Shown here in pieces: positions 1 to 12,400 of a DNA stretch of 64,000 bases. A program made the translations under genes and the position numbers. The stretch is from Sorex araneus. Lineage: Eukaryota; Chordata; Mammalia; Eulipotyphla; Soricidae. Within the stretch, counting starts at the first letter, position 1, and the number at the start of each line of letters is the position of its first letter. Below the pieces are notes generated by a model. The model searched no databases. It was given only the letters and a program-made list of their open reading frames with translations, and was not told the origin of the DNA. The DNA lies in contig NC_073306.1 of assembly GCF_027595985.1 (NCBI RefSeq), forward strand, positions 193,581,000 through 193,644,999, read 5' to 3'.

Positions 1-53
1 TTACTCTTGATAACACTGAGCAACTACAACAGAGCAAACAGGACCAGGCTTAC

Positions 54-202
54 CTTAGGCAGGGGCCTGGCAGGTTTGCAGTGCAGTCCTCCAACAAACT
101 CAAAATATGGTAAGATTGGGTGAGGAAACTGAAAATCCCAGTATGTTCTAATGAGCCAGAAATCAGCTTTCCCCATTAGTTGAGATAACTTAGAAGGTCT
201 TC
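54..202 (-). pseudogene. UGT2B copy C, exon 2 (149 bp)
   Basis: This exon is the canonical 149 bp of UGT2 exon 2, with an acceptor cag at 205-203 and a donor gt at 53-52. It encodes the segment ending [13 protein letters not shown], which links the substrate-binding and cofactor-binding halves. It is open and closely matches exon 2 of copies A (24,124-24,272) and B (52,149-52,297). It is called a pseudogene exon only because the exon 1 upstream of it is truncated and frameshifted. Exons 3-6 would lie left of the window and cannot be judged. Confidence 0.85.
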
Positions 203-292
203 CTGAAAGATAACAAAACAACACGAAGTAAGTCATAAATGTATAGGTAATGAAAATAAAGAATGTGAATATCCTAGGAAATTTTCTGACAT

Positions 293-483
293 TTGATTCC
301 TCCTCCTCTCTTGGAGAGCCCAGCAAGCTACCAAGTTTCTTGCCAGCACGACAGAGCCTGGCAAGCTACCTCTGGCATATTAGATATGCCAAAAACAGTA
401 ACAAGTCTCACAATGGAGACATTACTGGTGCCCACCTGAGCAAATCGATGAACAATGGGATCACAGTGCTACACTGCTACAGA
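293..483 (+). repeat. 5'-truncated RTE-tailed SINE in copy C intron 1
   Basis: This fragment begins in the middle of the SINE (ggagagcccagcaagctacc), runs through the conserved atgccaaaaacagtaacaag and ends with the gctacactgctacag tail. The matching intron in copies A (near 24,373) and B (near 52,380) reads straight through without it, so the insertion happened in copy C after the genes duplicated. Confidence 0.85.
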
Positions 484-761
484 TCTTTATGCAGTGGGGT
501 CAAAGGTGCAATATCACTTGCTGTTCAATGACGCAAATGATCTAGATATATTTAAGTTTTAATTTCATACCATTTACCATGAAATATATAAATATATACT
601 GTGATGCAACTATAATCCATGCATAGAATTTACATTATCCAAGCATGTGTTTCACACTTTTTTATATAAGATAAAATAGGAAAAAAATTAAATAAAATTA
701 ATAAATCTCCTTTTAAAACTGTTTGTGAATCAGGACCAGAGTTATAGCATAGGCACTTATC

Positions 762-1015
762 ATAATCATCCTTAGGTAAAGACACTGGGTAGGCCTCAAA
801 TTTAATAATGGATGCTCTTTGGGATCTGCAAGAATGGAAACTGAGGGTGTCAGAACAACAACTTCATGACCTCTCTTGACAAGCGCATCGAGGATTGTCT
901 TTATGTTGATCCAATGGCTGTATTCTGTGGGCCACAACAACACCTTTCCACAACTCCCACAACTGAAGTAACAACCCAGCTCTAGCAGAAGAATTGAAAT
1001 CCACTTCATAGGCAT
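762..1015 (-). pseudogene. UGT2B copy C, truncated exon 1
   Basis: From ATG at 1,015 the sequence encodes a UGT2B N-terminus: a signal peptide ([15 protein letters not shown]) followed by [20 protein letters not shown], which contains the catalytic-base histidine of the family. Homology to copies A and B continues for about 85 codons, to near position 762. The reading frame shifts near 800, just after SILADPK. The remaining two-thirds of exon 1, including the catalytic aspartate region, is missing. At about 762 the sequence joins directly to DNA that in copy A lies inside intron 1 (24,945-24,990). A longer open frame starting at 1,081 is 5'UTR read-through, as in copies A and B. No functional enzyme can be made from this exon. 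Confidence 0.88.
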
Positions 1016-1099
1016 TATGCAGAAAGTGAGACCTTTTTGCAGACTGCTATTTCCAGTCTCAGTGCTTATATTTTTCTCCAAGAGATAAGTCTATAAAAA

Positions 1100-1112
1100 G
1101 TTAATGCATAAC
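1100..1112 (-). promoter_or_regulatory. HNF1-like palindrome upstream of copy C exon 1
   Basis: On the minus strand this reads GTTATGCATTAAC, close to the HNF1 palindrome consensus GTTAATNATTAAC, with a TATA-like ttttatag just downstream. HNF1 is an established activator of UGT2B promoters in liver. The site lies about 85-100 bp upstream of the copy C start codon. A retroposon sits immediately upstream of it. Confidence 0.5.
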
Positions 1113-1116
1113 TTAT

Positions 1117-1660
1117 CTCCTCATTGGCACCCTCCAGAACTCATGACTGCTTCTCCTGGAAGGGAGCATAAAATGAAGTCCCAATAACCATGCCACTGGA
1201 CTCCATACCACGGGTGCTCCAGAGGGGGGCAGGTGAGAGCTCTTTCCTCCCCAAGGGACGCAGCCCCGGTAGCTGACCACCACTATCCCACCACCATTGG
1301 TCTCCAGGCCGCTTTCCACGCTCTCAGGCAGAGCTGCATGCATGAGTGGACATATTCCTGGACTGCACAGCCACACATCAGCATACAAGGAAATGAATAT
1401 ATATGCCTGTTGGGGAGCCCAGTAAGCTAACGAGTGTATCCCGCCTGCATGGAAGAGCCTTGCAAGCTCCCCATGGCATATTCAATATGCCAAATACAGT
1501 AAAAATAACAGGTCTCATTCCCCTGACCCTGAAAAGAGCCTCCAATCATTGGGAAAGACGAGTAAGGAGAGGCTGCTAAAATCTCAGGGTGAATCGAGAT
1601 GTCACTGGCACCCAGTCAAGTAAATTGATGAACAACAGGATGACGGTGATACAGTTGAAA
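1117..1660 (+). mobile_element. Composite RTE-tailed retroposon in copy C promoter
   Basis: The GC-richer 5' part (about 1,117-1,410) is joined to the SINE middle (gagcccagtaagctaacgag, then ggcatattcaatatgccaaa). An extra block follows (cattccc to atctcaggg), and the element ends with the RTE-type end gatgaacaacaggatgacgg and gatacag. The copy A upstream flank aligns on both sides of the element but lacks it (27,741-27,830), so it is specific to copy C. The 5' boundary is approximate. Confidence 0.65.
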
Positions 1661-1984
1661 TCAATATACTTATGTCAAAATCAAATATATAATGTTATCA
1701 ATCAGTTCAACTGAGTATATAACTCAAAGTCTAGGTCACCTGGATACATTTATGAGCAAATGTATTCAGTATCCCTTTGAAGATTATGAAGACTTTCATC
1801 AAGAAATGACCTAGTGAGCAAATTACCAATATTACATGATATTTTTATAAGATTGTTAATGGTAGTGGTAATAAGATGCCACTGTACACTGTTTCATGAC
1901 ACATTAATTCAAGCAAAAGTTATTGTCTAGTTTAATAAGAGTTTCTTAGAAGTGATGCCTTGAGTACTTATTTTGCTTTGTTGG

Positions 1985-2250
1985 GGGGCTGCATGATTAG
2001 TACAGCAGGCAAGTTACTAGGCTTGTAATCAGCTGACTACAAGTTTGATTCTTGGCATTACATATGGTTGTCCAGCTGTACTCTGGAATTTTTTGTTTGC
2101 TTTTTTTTTTGCTGCACCATGCATTGATTAGGGTTCACTCCTACCTTAGCATTTAGAAGTTACTCCTGGCAGTGCTAGGGGGACCAGAGGCCAAGCTGGG
2201 GATTGAACTTAGGTTTGTTGCATGCAACTAACCACTTGACTCTTGACAAA
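1985..2250. repeat. Two old SINE fragments in opposite orientation
   Basis: A diverged tRNA-type head on the plus strand (about 1,985-2,085, ending cattacatatggttgtcc) is followed, after a T-run, by a minus-strand SINE body (about 2,100-2,250; acttctggcagtgctaggg-like, then ggggattgaac). Both are too diverged for target-site duplications to be seen. Confidence 0.55.
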
Positions 2251-2384
2251 GACCCGGTTCAGCTCAGCTATCCTATGATTCCCAGAGCAACTCCATAAAT
2301 GTTCCCTGAACAACACAGTTTTCTTCCAACATGCCCCCTCCAAAACTGAGTTATATAGAAGGTCAAAGGGCACAGAAAATATTG

Positions 2385-2740
2385 CATACCGGGTCTTATT
2401 ATAAGGGAAATGCAAGTTAAAGACTATGAAATCTCGACTCACTGTTAAGAACAGCCCTTTATGAGTGGTTTATATCAAAAGGACAGAGGATAGAATTGTG
2501 GGCAATAGGAACACCCCTACTTTATTAATGTGAATGGGGCCTAAGGGAGTGAACTCTATGAAAGATATGAGTATTTCTCAATCACAGAAATCCACTCCTA
2601 TGTATGTAATCAAAGTTTGCCAAGGACTGCTTTGGTGTGTACACAAGTATGTTTAGTATAATACTATTTACCTTACAAAAACCTGGAGGCAGCCAAGAGC
2701 CAACACAGAGTAGATAAAGAAGTTGTGGAGGCAGGGTCTT
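2385..2740 (+). repeat. Old L1 ORF2 fragment
   Basis: The order of motifs matches the 3' end of mammalian L1 ORF2: agggaaatgcaagttaaaga, tgggcaataggaacacccct, atccactcctatgtatgt, ctggaggcagccaagagcc and gtagataaagaagttgtgg. It is much more diverged than the three younger L1 copies in this window. Confidence 0.6.
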
Positions 2741-3754
2741 GATGGGAGAAAAGCTGTGAAGTGAGAGTGTTTCTTAGTCTCTCAAATGAGAAAATCCCAA
2801 TTGGGAAGAGAGTTTTGTCAGTTTCCTTGACCGAGACCAGCTGGAGGGAGTGCTCAGCATCTCTGAGAGAGGAATGTCACTGATGGGCAGCCTGGTCACA
2901 GCTCAGTCACACATCCCCAGGAGGCGGATGGTAACTTGGATTCTTTAAGCCACAGAGCTTTCTGGAACAAGGCTATAAGCCTCCTGATTCGACACACTCT
3001 GTCAAAGTCTGGGATTTATCACTGGCTGCCTTGTAAGTAGCAGGATATTTCAGTCCCCATCTCAAGTTGTGGGTACATAGTGGCTGGCTTTAGAACTTCA
3101 GTGTAAAACCCCCAAAGTACTCTCTCCCTCTGTGTGGCTGTCCTGTTAATTTAGTAGCTACCTGAAGACACAAGTCTTCACTCTGGGCAGAGTGAGGAGA
3201 AAACAGCAGAGAAGCAGAGTGAGAATTGGCAGTTGTGGCTTCCCTGTACACATGAGAACACATATTGAAGACCAAAGAAGCAGACATCAGGCAAGGTGTC
3301 TGTCATGCCCCCAGCTCAGCTGAGTTTGGTCCTTGGCACCATTGAGGGTCCTCAAATCGCTGCCAGAGGATAGGTCCAGTAACAAGTCTTGGACACAGCT
3401 GGTGTGCCCCCATAAAACAACACCAGTGAATAAAAACATTTTCTTCAATGTTCATAAAGGTCCTATGTGAATGCATTCAAATGATGAATGATGGATAAAG
3501 GCAGTATGACGGAAATATAATAAGCTTTTTTATTTTTCAGCTAAATGGCCACTTCCAGAAATATAAAAGACCTAGGTTATCTGAAAGAAGGTAAAATCAA
3601 AAGACTATGTTTTATAAAATTATGTTATCAGAAATAATCATAATTAGCTAATAAGCTGAGACACAAAATAGATTCAGGTGTTCCTAGTGAGAGAAATGGA
3701 AAATATCATACTTGAACACTTGAGTTTCATCACATACAGTTACATTTATGTATT
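2741..3754. other. Intergenic DNA, no gene seen
   Basis: This is flank between copy C and the 3' end of copy A. A weak SINE-like stretch at about 3,290-3,440 could be a very old SINE. No open frame has recognisable homology. Confidence 0.4.
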
Positions 3755-3905
3755 TTAGGGGGACTTCCCTGAAGTTCTTAGGGGTCACCTTTGACTATAC
3801 TCACGGTTCAATCTTGACAGACTTGGGGATCATATGTATGGAGTGCTGGGATCAACCTGGGTCAGGTATGTGCAAGGCCAACACCCTACCACCTATTTTG
3901 TTTTG
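3755..3905 (-). repeat. Diverged A-type SINE
   Basis: Read on the plus strand it shows the reverse-complement SINE order: ttaggggtcacctttgact, then gggatcatatgtatggagtgctggg, then cctgggtcaggtatgtgcaaggccaacaccctacc. Confidence 0.7.
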
Positions 3906-4147
3906 GCCTATATAATTACATTTCACCAAAAACTTGGTTTATAACTCTTAGTTCCTAGTTACTTTTTTCTGTGAATTTTTTCATAGGTTTTTAAAGTGTC
4001 CTTATTTAAGTTACCTATGGACAATTTTAATTTCTTTGTAGAGAATATTTTGTGGCATGTAATTGTTCTCATCATTAGTGCTATACGATGCAGATTGAAA
4101 GTCGATATTTGCTTATGGTAAAACCTAGATTAAAGATTTAAGTAGAG

Positions 4148-4239
4148 GGGACTGAAGCAATAGCCCAGTGAGTAGGGCATTTGCCTTGCACACGGTCTGA
4201 CCTGGGTTCAAGTCCCAGCATCCCATATGGTCCCCCGAG
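4148..4239 (+). repeat. SINE head, split by an LTR insertion
   Basis: This is the tRNA-like half of an A-type SINE, ggactgaagcaatagcccag through catcccatatggtcccccgag. It contains pol III A-box-like and B-box-like stretches (ggttcaagtcc). The remainder of the same element resumes at 5,232. Confidence 0.85.
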
Positions 4240-5231
4240 TGTAGGGTAACATGGGGTTTGTCCTTTTAGCCTTGCCTTAGGGAACATAGTTTACCTTAAA
4301 GCAATGTCCTTTCTGTATGGACACAGGAAGACAATTAATATTGCGCTTGTAACTTGGGAGTTGATTGACTCCAATAATATTTACTCCTGAGCATCTGCTT
4401 TCTCAACTCAGTCGTCCTTGGTTCCTAGCACCCCAAGAGTAGGGTCCGAAGAGGGACGGAATAGACCCAGGGCAAGCTGTGAGCTATCCTGGCGTCAAAA
4501 TGGGCCAGGCCAAAGCGCCACAATACTCAACTATAAGTTGAGAGCATGGTCATAGACAAATGCTGTCATGATCCAAAAGTAATGACGAGACTAGGACCCT
4601 GCTGGGGTTAGGAAGATTAACTTGCCCTGAGGATTGTGGTCTGGAATGTATAGCGAGATGTCCTCAGGAAGAACCAAACTTTATCTCTTACTGTGCTGAT
4701 ACAGAATGACATTGCTAGAAATATTAGAAGTAGATTTATTATAACTATTTAAGCAGATTACTAGCTCACACCCTGACACACCCTTGTTTGGAATCACACC
4801 CTTGAGTGGATCTCCTTAGATGAGATTTCCTTAGATGAGATTTTGTTAATCTCCTCAAGACATGGTCTTATCCTTCTTTGTTGATTTGTTGATGTTAAAC
4901 CCACCTTTGTGCTACTGCCCTATGTAATTTGCTATATAAACTAAGACTGTGGGGCAGAGAGGGGGGCAGAAGAAGAAGATGGGAGAGACAGAAGAAGAAG
5001 ACAGGAGAGATAGAAGAAGATCCAGAGAGAGATCCAGAGCCGAGGGAGAAGCAGAGAGAGAGAACGAAATAAACTGATCAAGCAACCAGTTTGGCCTTCT
5101 TCCTTCCATCGTCTGCCCTTGACCGACAGCACACACAGTGGTTCCAGAGCATCGAAACAGGGGCGGTGAGACAGAACCGCTCGAAGAGCCCTCAAGTGCT
5201 CACGCCCGTTGGCCTGCTCTAGTTTTTCACA
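4240..5231 (+). repeat. Solo LTR (about 992 bp) inside a SINE
   Basis: The segment starts tgtagggt and ends tttttcaca, giving the TG...CA ends of a retroviral LTR. It is flanked by cccgag (4,234-4,239) and cctgag (5,232-5,237), a 6 bp target-site duplication with one mismatch. Inside are a TATA-like ctatataaact near 4,930, a purine-rich gaagaagaaga region (4,965-5,065) and an AATAAA signal near 5,067. No internal proviral sequence is present, so it is most likely a solo LTR left by LTR-LTR recombination. The parent retrovirus family was not identified. Confidence 0.75.
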
Positions 5232-5345
5232 CCTGAGCACTTCCAGGAGTAATTCCTGAGTGCATGAGCCAGAAATAACCCCTGGCATTGCTGGGTGTGA
5301 CCCAAAAAGCAAAAACAAACAAAACAAACAAGCAAACAAACAAAA
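5232..5345 (+). repeat. SINE tail, second half of the split element
   Basis: The sequence cctgagcacttccaggagtaa to gacccaaaaagcaaaaacaa completes the SINE begun at 4,148 and ends in a degenerate A-rich (caaa)n tail. Confidence 0.85.
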
Positions 5346-6162
5346 AGATTTAAGTAGAGCTAAAACATATTCAACATAATCACTAAAAATGGTGATATAT
5401 AACTTGTATATATATTGAAATCATGTACTTAAATTTGTAACAACCATGGAGAATCATTTATCTGCTTTTTATTCTCTGCTTTTTGCATTCTGGAGTACCC
5501 ATGTTCTCTCTTCAGCACATGTATTTCTTTCTCTGCCCTCAACTCTCTAAATTTATTTTGAAAAAAACTTTTTTTTTCAGATGCACAGACACACATACAT
5601 GCCAAATGTCATTAGTAATCCTTCAAACAGGAGCATGTAAATTATTTTATACATTTTTTTACCATAGTATGTCAAAATTTGAAATTACATAGTTTAGTCC
5701 AAAATCAGGTAAATATTCTGTTTATATACTGAATACACAATTATATTATTGCACGTGTAAAACAGAATACACAATATGCACAGTTATGTACACAATCATA
5801 AGCAATAATATTGCTAATAATATATTAAATAATATATTATATTTGCTAATTTTCCATAGCAATATTGCAAATTGAATTTATCTCAGGAATTTCTGTACAT
5901 TTTTAATAGACTGAGTTATATACTTCAATACACATGACACAGAAAATATATTTTATTTACCTTCATTTTTTTCCTTGAGATGACATATTTGGAATTCTAA
6001 TTGATAGTCAATAATTGATAAGCAAATTTTAAAATATGAAATTAATTCTGAAGAGCAGTTTTTGTCAGGCGAGAAATGAATCCAATCCCTTCATCTTCTT
6101 TCTAGGAAAAAAACCAGAGGGGTCCTGCCTGTGAGAGAGAGCAGCTTCGGACCTCAATGCAA
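5346..6162. other. AT-rich flank downstream of copy A; no gene
   Basis: Short open frames here have no recognisable homology. The sequence from about 5,690 to 6,162 aligns by eye with the region downstream of copy B (about 35,850-36,291); for example, both contain gtcaataattgataa and the cctgtgagagagagcagctt motif just 3' of the stop codon. The duplicated unit therefore extends past the gene. A polyadenylation signal could not be assigned with confidence. Confidence 0.5.
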
Positions 6163-6442
6163 CTAGTGCCTCTTTTCCTTCTTCCCTGCTTTAGAAAACA
6201 GCCGGCAACAGCACAGGCAGCATTGGGTGATGAGCCACAGGGCAGCTGCCACGCAGGCCAGCAGGAAGCCGATGACGTCCAGAGAGTGGTACTGGAGAAG
6301 GGTGAGGCCGTGGGAGGCGGGCCGCAGGTGTTTGGCTCCTTTGTGGCGCATGACGAACTCGATCCAGAAGACCGCTCTGTCCAGAGGCTTCATTGGCTGA
6401 TCTCGTTGAATTGCCCTTAGTTTCATCGCCTTCTCCTTATAC
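6163..6442 (-). CDS. UGT2B: UGT2B copy A, exon 6 (coding part)
   Basis: It starts [20 protein letters not shown] and ends GKKEKRH with a TAG stop. It encodes the hydrophobic anchor ([20 protein letters not shown]) and a short lysine-rich cytosolic tail, which in UGTs keeps the enzyme in the ER. Its last 86 codons differ from copy B at only two residues. Confidence 0.95.
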
Positions 6443-9400
6443 CTAAGGGCAAATTGAGGGAAGGGAGATTGCTGAAGTGTTTTCTTGAGGGATTTTCAGT
6501 GTCACCCCTACAATGAAGCTGATGTCATAGGATTCTGGATGCAGCAGTATATTTGGGTGGCCTTCACTGGCAGTTTAGTTTTTAACAGGAATTTTTTAAT
6601 TTACAACTATTTTAAATGAAGAAGTATAAGATAAACATTAAAACTTTCATCTTAGAAGAAATTGTGTATACCATTATTGAAGTTAGAAATGCCACAGTGG
6701 AAACAACTTCTTCAAGTATAAATAATCTTCTTCAAGTATATATTTAGAAATGAATGATGTCAATGTGATTGAGAAGTATCTTCCCTAGACCTCATATATA
6801 TACCTTTTTGTCTTTGAATATTTATTATCTGTCCTGGAACCAGTAACTACTTTGTTGTGGATATTTAGTGAAGCGAGGAACTCACAGCCTGTGTGCTCAG
6901 TGGTTACTCTAGACTTGGTGCTGGGGCATCGCTCCAAGAGGTAGTCAGAACTCCATCTAGTACTGGGACTTGAACCCAGGGCCTCACATACAATTATGTG
7001 TATGCAAGACATTTATGCAACACAAGTGCTTCTTTTGTTAGTTTGTTCTACATACTTAAGCACATATATTCTAATATTACAGGGTAAGCTAAATACCAGT
7101 GTGCATGTTCTAATTAAATAATGATAATCTCAAAGTGAGTTTGAGAGTTACTAGGAAGTTGATATAAAGCTAAAGCTACTAGCTAGATAATGTATAACAT
7201 CATATTCTGCAATATACACATCTTTATTCTGGGCTATGTTGGTCACTTATCTACATGACTAAATTACTCTCACATCTTTTTACAGCATAATTATGCTGTG
7301 CTCCTTTGTGGATCCTCCAATACAAACTAAATTGTGCTATTTGTATATACATTGCTGTTTATTTGCTGTTGTTTGTCATCACAATTTTCCGAAAATAGCA
7401 TATTTTTCCTTTATTAAATGAACACTTATTTTGTGCATTGAAAGTGTTGTATGAAGTAAAGTTGTTAAAAGCATCTTACACACAAGCTTGGGTTTACATT
7501 TATTTCTGGTGAATATATATGTAATGGGCTGGAATGATTGTGCAGTGGGTAGGGCGTTGGATGCGTTCGATTCCTCTGCCCCTCTAGGAGAGCCGGGAAA
7601 GCTATGGAGAGTATCTCGCCCACACAGCAGAGCTGGGCAAGCTACCTGTGGCGTATTCACTATGCCAAAACCACTAACTAGTCTTACAATGGAGACATTA
7701 CTGGAGCCCGCTCAAGCAAATTGATGAGCAATGAGATGACAGTGATACAGTGATACAGTGATATATGTAATTAAGGGAATTGTAGATTTAATATTCATGT
7801 ATGAGAGAAATTTAATTATTGGCTTCAACAGTATTTCCTAAACTTGTGATACTGCTCCTACTTCACTCCCTCCTGCCCCCAGGTGCCCCTGGAAGGTGTA
7901 GTAGCCTTCAAAGCACTGAGGGTCACTTTCTATTTGTGAGCTTAGGCTGGTAGATTTTAAGAGGTGTGCCAAGTAATTTTCTTCTTAAAAGTGTATGATA
8001 GGCCATGCAAGTTTGTGAACTTCTGATTTAGGTGTACACTGATTTCCAAGCTTTAGGGAAAATTTAACTATCTTTCCATAGTATGAGTACTAAGTGAAAT
8101 TGAGAGGGCTGAATTAATAAAAAAGTACAAGTATAAAATATAAGTATAAAATGTAAGTGATATATAAAATAAAAGTATATCACTTGTATTTTTCAACTTC
8201 ACTGCATCTTGCTCATTGCCTATCTATGAATTTTTGGGAAACTAATTAGGTTTTCAATTTTTTTCTATCATACAGATTACATTCTCAAATTGTGTTTCAC
8301 CAAAATTTTAGGTACAATCTCATTATTCTGGCATATTTTATGTTATTGAGAATTCATGCTTTCTCTAAGGACTAATCATTGTAAGTTGATTTATTCTTTT
8401 GAGCAACTTACCTTTTGTTATCAGATATAAATGTGTCTTATGAAGTAGACTGTTTACCATTATGAAATATTTGCATTTATTTTAGTAACCATTTTTGCCT
8501 TAGTAACCATTCATCCCATTGCCCATTGATACCTTCTAGATTATTATAACGTTCTTATATTGTCATTCTGAAGTTGATCTTTTTCCACGTTTGTCTGTGC
8601 ACATATTAAAAATATGTCTTATCAAATGCATATTAGTGTATTTTAAACTCCACTGTGACAATTTTTTGACATTTTATAAGTTAGTCTGGAAAGAGTTTTT
8701 GCAAGTATTTCCCTACTTAAATATATAAATATCATTTTAGTCCTTTTCATATTGTCAATCTTATTTATGTTCTTTTTTAATACTAGTCCTTGTTTTCTTA
8801 AGATTTTTAATTCAATTAAAAATTTATTCCCAAAAATAAGTTTTTAGGTATTTCTCTAATGCAACAATAATATGTGAGTAGAAGTACATTTAAAATTGAT
8901 ATATTCTGACTAAAAAATGACAAATTTCATCCCATTATATTAATTTAAGTATATGAAATGTAATATTTTATGTAAAACCATTTCTGTTTCTAAGGCTACA
9001 TTAAAAATCAGAATTATCAACTTCTCAGAATGGGAAAAATCTTATAAATCATACACTGATTCTGTAGATATATCCATTGTATAGAATTAAGATTTTATGC
9101 TTACTGTAGAAGACAAAAGATTCATACTTTTAACATACTATAGATATATTCAAAACATACACTTTATTTGTATGTGATATATTCACTATTTGTATTAGAA
9201 AAACATTTTAAGATGTTTAATATGTCAAACCATTAGATGTTACTTACTGAGAAGAACTATATACAATTTGGGAATTTGGTTCTGGTTAGAAGTAGTTATG
9301 TAAATTTAAGCTCTTCATTCATTCTCTACTTCTGAGATTCTATGGCCCTAGGAATATTCTTCAATTTCTTTTTCTTTTTTTTTTTTTGCTTTTTGGGTCA

Positions 9401-12400
9401 CACCCGACAATGCACAGGGGTCACTCCTGGCTCATGCACTCAGGAATCACCCCTGGCGGTGCTCAAGGGACCATATGGGATGCTGGGATTCAAACCCGGG
9501 TCGGCCACGTGCAAGGCAAATGCCCTACCCGCTGTGCTATCGCTCCAGCCCCTCTTCAATTTCTTATAAAAATCTTTACATGGTTTAAGCTGCAAATTAT
9601 AACAGTAATTTGTTACATTTAAAACTTTTAAATAGAGCTGCAAGACTCCTCACCCTCCTGAGCACCCAGGCCAGAGGGCATCCCCGACAACTTTAGAACT
9701 GCATCAGAAGTGGCACTTTAATCCTGCTCAGGCACCTACGCGCCCACTCCCACGCAGGTACAGTGGTGGTGGTGGGCGTGGCCTCTGGGGCTGTGGCTAC
9801 TCACGCAGCAGTAGTAATTTTCCCCTTTCCCAGCACTTTGGACTCACATTTCAATCTTCATTACCTAATTCTAAGGAGGACAGACTGGCTGTCAAAAACA
9901 CATTAGGCCAATTGTCCACTAGCCTATTCCAATCTCACCAAAAAAAAAAATATGAACACAAGAAATATGAACAAGCCTAATGTAAAAGAACACATCCTCT
10001 GAAACTGCACTAGAGAACTCAGATAAGTCACAGAGGAGCGCCAAAGAGGAAGTTAGAAATCTAGAACGGGGAAAAGGTGACCACTATCGACAAAGCTCAC
10101 CCAGAATCCTTTCTAGCATCGAGAAGGGACACTGATGTGATAGTGAACTGGAGAGTCCCACCTCCATACAGCATCATGGTAACAGCAACACGAAGGAACG
10201 ACTAAAATCCCCACCAAGAGGAGTGGATGGAAGAACAGAGCCCAGAAGCTTCAATAGGGAATACCCACAAATACAATCTCTCTGATAAAGAATTCAAAGA
10301 TGAAAGTTGAGGATGTTTAATGAACTCAAAGAAATGGTGGAACATACATCCAGTAAAGGAGGACATGAAAAAAACAGTGGAATGGACAGCCAATAAAATA
10401 AAGGAAGAAAAGAGAGCAGAAATAAGAAAGCTACAAACATAAGTGTCACTAATAAAAGATTCATTAGATGAAATTAAATACTCAGTGGTCGCCCTCTACG
10501 GTAGAGTGACAACAGCTGGAGACAGAATCAGTGAGCTTGAAGATGAGCCGCAGAAAGCACACAGGGAACAACACGCAATGGGAAAAGACATCAAAATAGT
10601 TGTAGGGCTAATAAGAGACCTAGACCTAGGGGACGAACTCAAGTGCTACAACATAAGAAACATCGGAATACCAGAAGGATAGGGAGGCAATCCCAATGAA
10701 GTAGCAACAATTAAAGATATCATTGCTGAGAAGTTCCTAGAGCTGGAGAATGTAGGCATCCAGATCCAAGGAGCACAAAGGGTACCAGCTAAAAGAGATG
10801 CTAATAAAAAGACTCCAAGGCATATCATAATCAGAGTGATAGACACCACAGATAGAGAAACAATACTGCAAGCAGCAAGATCAAAGAAGGAAATCACATA
10901 CAAAGGATCACCCCTTAGATTTACAGCAGACTTATAAGAGGCAATCATCTGAGATTGAAGACAATGGTGGGATATAGTGAAAAAGCTCAATGGAATGAAT
11001 TCCTCACCAAGAATACTTTATTCGGCTAAATTCTCACTGAAACTTGAAGGAACAATACACTATTTCATGGATAAACAATAGCTCAGGAACTTCATAAACT
11101 CAAAACCAACCTTAAAAGAAGGATTAAAGAGGCTACTGTAAGAAAAGACAAAACCTTTACAAGCACAACAAAGCTCTACAGAAAAATGGCACAAAACCCC
11201 ATGACAATAATCTTTCTCAACATCAATAGTTTAAATGTAGCAATTAAGAGACACAGAGTGGCAAAAGGGATTAAAATACTGAACCCAACTTTCTTCTGTC
11301 TACAAGAACACATCGGAATAGTCAGAGCAAACACAGACTCAAAGTCAAAGGATGGAAAACAATCCTTTGAGCAAACAGCTCCCTCAAAAAAGCCAAGGTG
11401 GCCACCCTAATATCTGACAACATAGATTTCAGGCTGAAAAATATTAGATGGTACAGGAAGGCCATTTTTTAAATAATCAAAGGATGTTTACAGCAGTAAG
11501 GAATCACACTTTATACACACACAAACCCAGTGAGGGATCAGCAAAATACTTAAAACAACTGCTAATAGACATCAAGAAGGACATTGGTAGCAACACAATA
11601 GTAGTTGAAGACTTCAACACCACTTCATCAACTCTGGATAGATCAACAAGATTCAAACTCAGCAAGGAAGTACTGGCTTTGAAGTAAGAAATAGAAGAGA
11701 GAGGGCTAATAGATGTATACAGGGGGCTTTTCATGCCCTCCAAACCAAATACACAATCTTATCCTGTGCACACTGAACATTTTCCAGGATAGACCAGGTG
11801 TTGGGCCAAATATATCTCAATATAATCAGGAAGATAAAAATTATATCAACTCTCTTTTCAGACCATGATGCACTGAAGATAGAAGTTAATCACACAGAGG
11901 CATGGACAATCAAATCAAACATCTGGATATTAAACAACTCAATGTTGAAGAATGAGTGGATCAGGGAGGAAATCCAGGAAGAAATCAAAAGATACCTGGA
12001 AACAAATAGGAATGAAAACACGCGCTACCAGAACTTGAGGGACAGAACTAAAACAGTGTTAAGGGAAAAATTTATAGCACTGCAAGCATTTCTCAGGAAG
12101 GAGGTAAAGGAAGAAAGGTCCACATAAATAAGTTGACTTCAAAGGTCAAGATCTTAGAAAAGGACAAAAAAAAATGGGAGCCAAAAACAGGCAGGGGAAA
12201 CGAAATAATAAAAATTAGAGCTGAAACTAATGACATGAAAACCCAAAAACAATTTGAACGATCAATGAATCCAAGAGCTGGTTCTTTGAGAAAATAAAAT
12301 TGATAAACCACTAGCAAAACTCACAAAGAAAAAGAGAGAGAGAGGAGCCTAATAAACTGAATCCAAATGAAAAGGGGGATATCACAACAGAACCAACGAA

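Noticed and set aside
7526-7600. Possible tRNA gene (A and B box-like sequences)
   Set aside because: These boxes belong to the tRNA-derived SINE head, which recurs many times and does not form a complete tRNA.
9342-9643. Overlapping 65-80 codon open frames
   Set aside because: They read through a SINE in different frames. The same peptides recur wherever the SINE occurs (14,578-14,873, 54,747 and others).
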